The notes beneath the pieces were generated by a model. That model did no database searches, had not been told where the DNA came from, and worked only from the letters and a program-made list of their open reading frames with translations. A program made the translations under genes and the position numbers. DNA of 23,034 nucleotides from Pelargonium nanum. Its lineage: Eukaryota > Streptophyta > Magnoliopsida > Geraniales > Geraniaceae. Of this stretch, positions 1 through 10,100 are shown piece after piece (positions within the stretch are counted from its first letter, which is position 1; each line of letters opens with the position of its first letter). The stretch is taken from assembly GCA_036897485.1 (NCBI GenBank), contig JAYMTF010001501.1, positions 1-23,034 of the forward strand, in the 5' to 3' direction.

Positions 1-959
1 ATCTGTTGAATCTGTGTTTATTCGATATATGATGCAAGTAAAAAAGAGATTGAACTTACAACTTAAAATAGGTAATTTAAAATTTTTATTTTTGTGTGAA
101 TAACAATGATGAGTTAGTTACAACTTACAACTAACTCCCTCATAAAAGAAAATTGATAATTAGTTGTAGACAATTTTATTTAGAAGAAGATGAGAACTAT
201 TTTAGAATTATAAAATTTTAAAGAGTAATAAATATGAAATGATATTGTTGTAAAAATAAGAGATCCCTTCAAAATGTCAAAAAGTAATTCTAGATAAGTG
301 AAATTAATAATGTGGATGTGATATTGAAAATGAAATGCATTTGTCAACGGTAATTACTTCAAATTAGGAAAAAGTGGATTATGGGTTATGCTTTAGAGAG
401 CATATATATATAGGATTTGAATTTGACTAATCTAATTGTTGCATGACTAGTTGATTTTATAAGTTCAAATTCACACATTGTGCACATGTAAGCTTGGTGA
501 CCAACTTGCCAAACATAATAAATTCCTGATAAAGTGTAGGAGGCTAAATATAAATTATAAATTAAGTAGCTAGCTATATAAAGGTCTAAAACCTTCTTCC
601 ATAAATAAGGGGATTGCATTTTCAATGAAAAGCATCCCTTCAACATGGTATAAAGGTATTACCCATGATACAATTAGTAGAATGAAATGGAGTGACATTT
701 TTAAGTTTTATCAGTAAGGTTGCGATAAGTTTATTAAAAATATAATAATTCAGCAGGTTGATCCGCCACTACAAATTTATTTAGATGCATATAGGTGAAA
801 CTTAACGTGTCATATTCTCTTTGAATTGGTTTAATAAGCCAATTTTTTTTTCTTTTGCTCATATTCTTCGTTTCTTCTTCTTCTTTTTCTTCCACACACT
901 TCTAAATTAACTAGAAATGATATATTAGGCCGTTAACTGCCGGTCGACATGCATACTTC

Positions 960-1245
960 TTGAAATTTAGAGAACTTGGATTCAGTTTAACCGTGTTCAT
1001 GTCGAATCCATTTAACTCACTTAATTACATGTTTCTTAAACTGGATGTGCAACTTATTTTAGGTTAAAATCATAATTTTCATAACATATTGTGTAAAAAA
1101 TAACCAATATAAATCAAATGATTAAATACATCGAGTCATGTCGAGTTGAACCTAAACCACTTATTATACATGTCGGTTCAAACTTGACTTAATAATTTAA
1201 ACGAACTAACCGTATTATGTCAAATCACTCATAAATAAGTCGTGT
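960..1245. repeat. diverged dispersed repeat-like segment
   Basis: The segment has the wording of a common plant non-coding repeat: a run of 'gtgttcatgtcgaa' followed by 'ccatttaactca', and later several 'catgtcg..aa' and 'aacttgacttaa' variants. The hAT-like insertion at 17768-18203, read in reverse, has a similar order of words. No terminal repeats or target duplication could be fixed, so the edges are approximate and the family is an inference. Confidence 0.3.
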
Positions 1246-1248
1246 AAC

Positions 1249-1264
1249 TTAACATGCATGTTAA
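1249..1264. repeat. 16-bp perfect palindrome with RY core
   Basis: TTAACATGCATGTTAA reads the same on both strands. Its centre, CATGCATG, is the RY motif bound by plant B3-domain transcription factors. It lies about 2.7 kb upstream of the nearest start codon, so a regulatory role is uncertain. Confidence 0.4.
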
Positions 1265-2024
1265 ATAATTAAGTTGAGTACACATAGATCTATCTAATAA
1301 AATACAGATTAGCACGCAAATTGTCATCTTTAAAATGAGTAGAGGGTTGATTAAAATATTTGCAATTTCACAAGGCATACACTTTGAGTACTAATTAAGA
1401 TCATTCAAGTATATCAATAGTGATAGATAATATTCCTTACACATAAAATATGATTATATGTGTACTTTTTTTTTAATACATATTATAATAATTAATTATA
1501 TGAATTCTCTCACTATAAAGTACAAAAACTACACACAAGTATCAAAGATGAAGCATTCTCCAAGTAAATTGTTGAGAATATCCTAAACTTAAAGATGGAT
1601 GAACTCAAAGAGAGACAACATGTGTGAAGAGTGAGGTTGAAGAAAAGAATATCACAAGTGCAACCAATATTGATTAATTAAATTCAACTAGGCAACTAGC
1701 AATTGAGACCATGCATAAAGTTAGGCATTATAAGGAAATCATCAAATTTTGTTGGTTGGAATGCTAGTTGGTAATTGTTTGGTTTACCATTAGTGAACTT
1801 AAATAAATAAAATAATATATATTGTTTGAATATGAATTTTTTAGGAATGATTTATTTTTATTTTGGATACATAATGTGATGGTTTATTTATTTTGTTTGT
1901 CTTCTTTTTGTGTTACAACAAGATAAATATCTTTCTTCATTTCATCTTCATGCAATATCTATAGATATTTTTTTCCTTCCCTAAATTGGGTGATGAGCTA
2001 GCTTAATTAATAAATATAAAGTTT

Positions 2025-2091
2025 GAGTTGGCACTATAATAATTAAAAAGTTGTTAGCTAATTTTAATTATAATAATTTTATGGCCAACTC
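2025..2091. repeat. short foldback (MITE-like or hairpin)
   Basis: GAGTTGGC at 2025-2032 pairs exactly with GCCAACTC at 2084-2091. The inner arms (around 2035-2048 and 2063-2080) are also largely complementary AT-rich sequence, so the 67-base segment can fold almost end to end. No target duplication is evident. It could be a minimal MITE remnant or a chance AT-rich hairpin. Confidence 0.4.
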
Positions 2092-2879
2092 TAGGTATAT
2101 ATTTGTTGTTATATAGAGTGTAAATGGCATTTAACTTTTCAAAACTTACACTTTTATAGAAGCTCATTTAATTGGGGAAAAACTTTGAAATCAAGTACTT
2201 AATTCTTCCGTTGCAAAGAGAAAAATTAAGGAGAATTTAGTTAATGTTATAAGTTTACATTTATAGTATTATGCAACGTGTAATAACAAATTTAAAGAAT
2301 AATACATAACTTATTATAAAGACACTGTGATTCATTATTCATATCTTTCTAAAAATGAAACAAACCACTTGTTAAGACATAAAAAAGTTAAAAAAAACAT
2401 GACACTTATTTTAGAAAGAGAGAATAATTAATTTATATATTAAATAGTAATTATTTTGTTTTATTTGAACATCTCATCAATAATTTATTAGATGAGTTGA
2501 AAAATGGGAAAATAATATTTTGTTGTGTAGTACTTGAAATTTGATAGGTTTGCTCAATCACAAACAGACACAAGTGACAAGTGTCCCTAATTATCAAATC
2601 ATCATCCACACACCCCAACAAATCATGTCCATTGATCACCAGGGCCCACAAGTCACCCTCTAATCTAACGATTCCCAAGACCGGTTGCACGGAAGCAAAT
2701 TAGAACACGAAGCACCAGATAACCAAGAACACTAAAAACACCAAACACAGAACACGAATCACATAAATGTAGCAACAGTTTCAGTTTGTTCTGAGTCGAT
2801 GTCTTAAGTATTTTTTAAGGAAAAAAACTAAAAAAACAGAGCATTAACAAAAACAAGAAACGCTTAATTGGGAGAGAGA

Positions 2880-4019
2880 GTGATTTTATTCCAAAATTGA
2901 AAAAAAAAAAAACATTTCACAACACGTCCTCTGTTTTTCAAGAACACTGACAAAAACATAACTCCTACAAAGATTGGGAACAGAAAAAAAAAAAAACACA
3001 TCCCAATTTTTCTCTCTTTTTTCCAGGAAATCTGTTCTTTCTCTCTCCCAATCCATGCAACAAAAGCTCATCTCCTCCATCTCTGTCTTCTCCAGGTTCT
3101 GCTCGAGCTCTGTTTTGCTTTTATTTTCTTGTGTCTGTTAATTTCATGTTTCTCACTAGTTTGAAGATAAATTATGTTGATTTGCTCCATCATTGTGTGT
3201 TTTATTTATCTGGGTTGTTGTCAAATTTCATCATTTTGGTCCTGATTCAGCTGTGGCATGTTTTGCTCACACTGTAGAAAAAATTGCTATTTTTGGATTT
3301 AGTTCTGTCACAAATTGGCTCTCTGATGTCAATTTCTGATCTGGGTTTTGTTTTTTTCTTATGATGTGTTTTGTTCCTTTTGATTGTTGGTAGTGATTCT
3401 GTGGAGACTGTTAAATGGGTTCGTGTCAGTTTTTGATGCATGCTAGGGTTTTATAGATTAGGGTCTGTGTCAAAAATGTTGGTTTTGGGATTTTTTATTA
3501 TTTTGTAATCTGTTTTTGCAGATTGTACCAGGAATTGGCATTGTTGTGACTTGTGATAGTAATTGTGTCGTTATCACCGGTTCTACGTGTAACTATATAG
3601 CCTCTCTTTGATTCTGTTGATTTTGTTCATTGCATGGTATCGGTTTTCTTGATGGATTATTTGTCTCTTACGGTTATTTTTAAATAATATTGGTTGTATC
3701 TACAAGTTATATGTAATTAATTATTTAGTTCTGTTGCTGTATTTTCACAATTCTCAAGCATAGCTGTTTTCGCACTCTTTGGTTTCTTCGTTAGCTGGGA
3801 ACTGATATTAGAGTGTGGTTTAGTCTATATAAGCAGGATTTGCTTTAACAGCTATGCTCAAGCTCTAAATTCGCATATTGTTTTGTGAAGGTGTGATCAA
3901 TCCAAGCTTTGAAGGTTGAGGTGGATACAAGATACAAGATGCCCTTTTGTTAGTGAATCTGAATATTTCAAATTCAGGGTTTGAGTAGGGTTCATTAGAA
4001 CTCATGATAAGCTCTTGTT
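2880..4019 (+). other. 5' leader of the GT14 gene, with probable UTR intron
   Basis: The stretch changes from A-rich, pyrimidine-tract leader sequence (about 2880-3095) to T-rich intron-like sequence. A likely intron runs from CAG|GTTCTG (donor at 3096) to TTTTTGCAG (ending at 3521). A second candidate acceptor, CTTTAACAG, ends at 3851, so the intron could be longer. The presumed leader contains several upstream ATGs. One at 4004 is out of frame with, and overlaps, the main start. It also contains a 12-bp inverted repeat (3757-3768 with 3847-3858). The transcription start is not determined. Confidence 0.5.
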
Positions 4020-5743
4020 ATGGGGTCTCTGAACGTGGAGAAGAAATGGGTATTTCCTCTTATCATAACCTCCCTCATATGCATATTCCTTCTCGCTACT
4101 TCTCTCAACATGGGTCTCATCTCTTCATTACATTCTCTCAATTCAATCCTTTCACTTATTCCGTCTCAACTCTCAACGAACCAAACAATCCCAATTTTTG
4201 CCGAATCAAAGGTTCCGTTTTATCCTCCTCCTCCCTCCGGCCCCAAAGTTCCTCGTTTCGCCTATTTAGTTTCTGGGTCAAGAGGTGATTTGGACAAGCT
4301 TTGGAGAACTCTTAAAGCGCTATATCATCCTAGGAACCAATATGTTGTACATTTGGACCTTGAGTCACCGGCGAAGGAAAGATTGGAGCTTGCTTCCCGA
4401 GTGGAAAATGATCCCATGTATTCCAAGGTTGGGAATGTTCATATGATTAAAAAAGCCAATATGGTTACTTATAGAGGACCCACCATGGTTGCTAATACTC
4501 TTCACGCATGCGCAATTCTTCTCAAGAAAAGTAAGGACTGGGATTGGTTTATAAACCTCAGTGCTTCCGATTATCCTCTTGTTACTCAAGATGGTTAGTT
4601 TTCAATATCTTTGCTATTTTGGAGTAATTTACTATTTTGCATTTGAGACCTGTTACATTGTTTTAGTGCCTTGTGCAGATCTTCTTTTCACATTCTCAAA
4701 TTTAAACCGAAATCTGAATTTCATCGAACATACCAGCAAGCTAGGTTGGAAAGAGTAAGATCTCTCTCTCTCTCTCTCTAACTATATGTATATGCGGCTT
4801 CTATGAACTGAAAGATACTGAATTTCTTATGTTGGTGGTTAGGGAAAAGCGTGCTATGCCTTTGATTATTGACCCCGGGCTCTACAACTCAACCAAGTCT
4901 GATATATTTTGGGTCACACCACGGAGAACTTTACCAACAGCCTTTAAATTATTTACTGGTCAGTGATCCTTTGTTCACGTGTATATATGTTCTGTTTTTG
5001 GCATGTAAAGAATGTTGCAGATACAAATTTGCAAAATTGTTATGTTATCATGTAACTGAACCAATGGATTTTTGTTGATAGTGTTGAGTATGGACCAATT
5101 TGAAAGTCTGATGCAATCTTAGCATATTTTTATCTTTTCAATGATTAATCTTTGGAAAGTGAATCAATAACTGAAATATAAGCAATCCATTCTTTTTCAC
5201 AGTCACGGCGAACCTTTGAAAGACGTTTTTTTTCCTCTTGCAGGTTCCGCATGGATGGTTCTCTCACGTTCGTTTGTAGAATACATCATTTGGGGATGGG
5301 ATAACCTACCAAGAGTCCTCCTTATGTATTACACAAACTTCGTCTCGTCTCCAGAAGGCTACTTTCAAACTGTCATATGCAATGTGCCCGAGTTTGCTCA
5401 GACTGCCGTCAACCACGACTTGCACTTCATTTCTTGGGACGTACCTCCCAGGCAGCACCCCCACACGCTTTCTCTAAATGACTCAAGCAACATGCTTGCA
5501 AGTGGCGCTGCTTTTGCTCGGAAGTTCAAACATGACACCCCCGTTTTAGATAAGATTGACCAGGAGTTACTTAACCGACCAAGGGATGGTTTCACTCCTG
5601 GGGGCTGGTGCACCGGTAAGCCCCTTTGTTCGGATGTTGGAGACTCTAGCAATCTTAAACCGGGTCGTGGAGCTCAGAGGCTTCGTAGCCTTGTAGCAAG
5701 GCTATCTTTGACTGCTACGTTTGAGCAAAACCAGTGTAAATAG
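4020..5743 (+). CDS. GT14-family (Core-2/I-branching) glycosyltransferase, GlcAT14-like
   Basis: There are four coding exons: 4020-4593, 4679-4754, 4843-4958 and 5244-5743. All introns are GT-AG, and the product is 421 residues. A short cytosolic tail is followed by one membrane segment (about residues 11-32), a Ser/Pro-rich stem (to about 78) and the catalytic domain from about 79, as in a type II Golgi enzyme. Recognisable family motifs are AYLVSGSRGD (81-90), HLDLES, the SASDYPLVTQDD stretch over exon join 1-2 (181-192), NFIEHTS, IDPGLY, FWVTPRR, GSAWMVLSR, YYTNFVSSPEGYF and ISWD. Characterised plant members (GlcAT14A-C) add glucuronic acid to arabinogalactan of cell-surface proteoglycans; that activity is inferred here. 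The start was chosen because ATGG at 4020 opens directly into tail plus membrane anchor. The length is close to the usual 430-450. It converges with the SPA gene, with about 1.36 kb between the stop codons. Confidence 0.93.
4761..4779 (+). repeat. CT microsatellite in GT14 intron 2
   Basis: A pure CT-dinucleotide run sits just inside the second coding intron, directly after the donor GTAAGA at 4755. It is an ordinary simple repeat and probably polymorphic. Confidence 0.85.
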
Positions 5744-7107
5744 ATTGGAGGGCTCTTGCTTGCATACAGACGAGGAACAGGAAATAAAAAAGAAAAGAAA
5801 CTATATGTGATCCAAAACCCGAACAACTCAGTAGAAAATTGTAACCAAAAGGCCCTGCGTTGCTGCTGGAGTTACAGATAAGGCCTCATACTCTTTTGAC
5901 ACGAATATATGCTACTTTCATCAGTCTTTGAAATCAAAGACGGAGCTCAATCACTCATTTTGTAGGTTCTGCTTTCGTAGAACAATTACACCTCTATAAT
6001 TCAACGTTTTTCATAATTATTTTGCTTCTCCACATTATTCATAGCATCTTGTCTCAAGTTTCGCCCATTTCAGATATGTAAAGTGGATACAACCCTTCTT
6101 TAGAATTATGTTCTGCAGAATAGTTAACGATTATGTAATAACAGAGGAAGAAGCCAATGCAGTGTTATTTCTGAAACCCGTATTAGAATGTTCTGAAGCA
6201 TATTGTCAGGTACTCGGGATTATATAGATTCTTGAAACTCGATGTTGGTTCGTACTGAGAGTAGGTGGAACTTTACTTAGTTTTTTCTGGTTTAGCTTTC
6301 ATTTTCTTCTTGTTACAGTAACTAGTAAGTCTACTAATGCAGCAAGGTTCTTGACATCATCAACTCTTTATCTTTGTTAGTGTATCCTTTTTTGTTTGCA
6401 TCTTTAGTTTCATTCAGTTCTGCATAAAATATGATATCAGTTAGTTTCAAATAGTTGTGTGTATTGATTTGATTAGGTCTTGATTCTTGCTCTTTAGTGT
6501 TCATCAAAACCTTTAGTGTGTTGTGATTTTTCAGTGTTGAATTGTTGCAGCTGTTGTGTAAACTTATGAAGAAAAAGGATACTAGAATGAAAAGTAACAT
6601 ATTATAGATACTTATTTCATAATGAAATGACAAAAATGGACATTAGTGAAAGTTCGGTCGACATATAGTAAAATAAAGTCGGTAACATATGAGGTAACAA
6701 TGTTTCAAATGGTCATGTCGATCCAATGTTTCTCTCCTTCTTTTAAACTAATATCACATCGATTCATTGTTTCTCTCTCCTCCTTTTAGAGTTTCTTTTG
6801 AGCTGCCATGGCTCCCAAACTTATGCAGAAAACAAGCTAAAAACCAACTTCATCATCTTCAACAAGTCAAAAGCCAATAACAACCCAATGTATTTGAAAA
6901 TCAACAGCAATTATACATGATGATTCTGAATTGTGATCATTACAAAATATACAAAAACAACAATCTGCTCTTTCCTTACTTTTCACCTACAATACATTTG
7001 ATCAGAGTAAATCTTTCAATCTTTATGTAAATCTCATAATTCACTGATCTAAAGCCAAAAATCAATATATTGATACCTATCACCAAGCTTCTATACCTTC
7101 AGCTGAA
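5744..7107. other. convergent intergenic region with 3'UTRs
   Basis: This lies between the stop codons of the plus-strand glycosyltransferase and the minus-strand SPA gene. It should hold both 3'UTRs. An AATAAA at 5783-5788 follows the GT14 stop by only about 40 bases, so the real polyadenylation site may be further on. An imperfect tandem duplication of about 43 bases lies at 6712-6789. No further gene was recognised. Confidence 0.6.
6712..6789. repeat. imperfect ~43-bp tandem duplication
   Basis: Two adjacent copies share 'atgtcgatccaatgtttctc'-like wording: 'gtcgatccaatgtttctc' is followed about 43 bases later by 'atcgattcattgtttctc', and each copy then runs into a TC-rich tail ending in 'cttttaa' or 'cttttag'. 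The duplication is short, diverged and intergenic. Confidence 0.5.
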
Positions 7108-10100
7108 CTAAACCATCTCCAAAATCTTGATGTTACCTGAGGAATTTGCAGCGACTAAGGTGGATGACTGGTGGCGCCAACAAACAGAAGAAATGAACTG
7201 TGCGGCATCATCCACTTCATTGCCGGAAAATGGGTCTGTGTTGTTGAACTTGAAAGACAGTGATGGCATGGGAAAAGCTTTATGGTACACGAAAACCTAT
7301 TCCATGGGGATATGAAAAACATCAATGAATGGATGGAGATTAAGCTACTTTCATACAAACACCCAAAAACAAATCCGAGAATTTGTAAAATAGTATATTA
7401 TGCAGTAGAAAGGAATGTTATAAAGTTCCTCGACAAGGTTGGAGAAATATCATAAAGCGAGAGCATTGTGAAGCATTCAAAATGTGCATGAAAGAAGCTT
7501 TGGTTGAACGTGTTTCCAAGCTAGAAATGAAGCTTCGTTTTGGAACTATATGATTAAAATATAAGGTGGTCAGCCCAGTGCACAAGAATCCCACCATTCT
7601 CTCACTCAAACCCGTAACCTCAAGGTCATAAGGCGACAACCTTTATAGTTGCGCCAAGGCTCACCCTCACTATGATAAGAATATGACAAATACAAAATGT
7701 GAAGGTATACAAAAGTGTATGTACAAGAGATGTTCATATTTATAATATGACTAAGAAGAGTACCTCATTTGTTTCTGAGCCAGTGGCAATATAACCATCA
7801 GAGACCGACAATCCGACAAAGTTCTGTAACAAAGGGAACACCCATCGTTAATAATGTCAACATGGACATGTTTCTGAGAGTGATCCATATATGGAAATAT
7901 CTGGAATAAGGTCCCCAGGAACTAACAAACTCAGTTCTTTTTATAACCAAAACTATGAAACTGTGAGCAATGTACCTTCATGTTTGTGTGGCCGGTGAAA
8001 GATTGAACAGGGGTGTCAATAACCCGAGATGTGCACGTGGATAAATCCCATAGCTTTAGCGTGTTATCCGTGGACGCAGATACAAGATTCGTGGTGTCCA
8101 CAAACTTGACATAGCTCACAGTTTTATCATGTCCTACTATAGTGCATAACGGGACTTTTGTGTTGCGAAGATCGTAGTAATATATCTTATGATCCGCGGA
8201 ACCAAATGCAAGGGATCGCGCAGAATCCAATGGAAATTGAACAGAACAGACATTGGCCTTTGTTTTGATGGTACCAATACTCACTCCCTGCATTAGCAAC
8301 CCAAGTAAGAGAAACAACTTATTATACATCGTGAAGTAAATACGTGCAGCAAGAAATTTATAGCTGCAGTACGTTTAGTTTCAAAGCTGACATCCACCAA
8401 TAGCGAAAGTAGAATTGCCTGATTGATACTCCATAGCTTGACAGACCCATCATCACTCCCGCTAGCCAACATTGTTGGATCAGCTGATGAGAAGTCGATA
8501 GACCATACACGCCTCTCATGCTCTCTCATTTCCATGAACACTTGACTTTTGGTAACGTCCCACACCTACACATTTCAAGCAAATGAGTTACTATGAAGTA
8601 TTCAAAATCATTGAGTTGGACTATGTTAAAGATTAAAGTTAGTATTGGGTATTCAACTATCATTTTATACTTTAAGTTGAGTTGGTCCTATACAGAGATA
8701 TGTGAGCTCAACATACCTGAACAACACCTTCAAAATTACTTGAAGCAATCTGACTTTTAATATAACTATTCCAACATATACTGCTTAGCTTTGATCCGCA
8801 AACCATTTCAACTACTGGATAGCAAATATCACGATCTCTGCTTATGATTGTATCACATTCAAATACTTTAATCTTCTTATTTACACCAGCAGTAGCAAAA
8901 AATTCTCCATCACGATCAAAATCGAGAGCACATACTAGGTTGGAAGAATTTAACAGATCTCCTTGGTTTAGTTCTGCTTTCACTTTAAACTTACAGAAAG
9001 AATGAAATTTGCACAAACCCTCGAGGAACGGATTTATCCATCCACTATCTCTACCTTCAATGCATTGCTCTTTTGAAGCCGAATTATCAGAACTTCTTTC
9101 TGTCATAACAGTACTTGTCAGTGATTGTCTAAGCAATGGTTTCCCGGGTTGTTTGATTGGTCTGCATCTTGTCAAAAAATACGCTGACTCCAGCTTCTTG
9201 AAGTTCTTCATCAATCGAGAAGCATCCATATCGAAAACATTGGTTAAAGGGAGATTCGATGTTGAATATTCCTCAACATTCTCAAGTTCTTGATACAAAC
9301 CTGCCTTTTTCTTAAGACTCGTTTGCTGCTTTGTAACTTCTTCGATATCAGAACACAAAAAGGAAATAGTGTCTCGCAACTTATCCGCTACTTCCTGTTT
9401 TCTTAGGTGCAGCAACAAAAGGAATTCAAGCAACACCTCCTGCTCTTCTATTCTCTCTTGAAGCTTTATTGCCGCTTCTTGTTCTTCTAGATCCTCTCTT
9501 GGTTCATTAAGGAACTCGCTCTGTAGCAACTCACTGTAACACGTTATAAGAAAGTGGCATTAGTAATCGACATCGTGAAAATTCAGAGTACGTTGAATTA
9601 AATTAGGAACAGGGTACAAAAAGGTCCATGTAGTATTCCATTTGTTCTGTTTTAGTCCCTTAACAATCAAAGGTTCCATTTTAATCCAAAGATCTTCACT
9701 TCGCTCCATTTTAGTCTAAACTATGTTGCACTCACAACAGCACACTTTGACGGATTCCATGACTAAAATTAACGATAGACCAAAATGGAACATTTTTTAG
9801 ATCCTTCCGTAAGGATTAGGAATGTACAAATACCTTTTAGGACCTTCTTCCAAAAAAAGAAGTTATAATATGTCAAAAGAGAGCTTTTGAACGTTAAGAA
9901 TTGTGAAAAAAGCAAATCGAGGCAGTAGAGGAAGAAGAAATCACCACAATTTTGGCCTACTAGTTGGTTCAGGATGCAAAAGCCACAAGCAAAATGCAGC
10001 TTCCTTTGGCCACTGCAGTAGCAATTGTGGAGGAAGAAGTCGATGTCTCAAACTAAGCATAATTCTGCTCTTCTCTTCTCTCGAACTACACGGGCAGAAC

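Larger units (their letters stand above)
1..2870. other. AT-rich intergenic region, no gene seen
   Basis: No open frame here resembles a known protein, and the longest ones are short, hydrophobic or low in complexity. The stretch is very AT-rich. It contains a 16-bp perfect palindrome (1249-1264), a short foldback (2025-2091), a 9-bp stem with a 9-base loop (111-137), a pyrimidine run near 862-900, and a diverged dispersed-repeat-like segment (about 960-1245). The last few hundred bases should hold the promoter of the glycosyltransferase gene. A GGGCCCA site II-like motif lies at 2642-2648, but no clear TATA box was found. Confidence 0.7.

Noticed and set aside
4365..4589. 74-residue frame antisense to GT14 exon 1
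   Set aside because: It is a shadow of the conserved plus-strand coding exon.
7555..7669. Possible tRNA gene from A-box and B-box words
   Set aside because: No cloverleaf can be drawn, and the sequence continues into a SINE-type tail; it fits a tRNA-derived SINE.
8296..8418. Extension after SINQ as a real SPA insertion
   Set aside because: It breaks the WD40 register, ends in a stop after about 41 residues, and the next exon starts exactly where the conserved sequence resumes.
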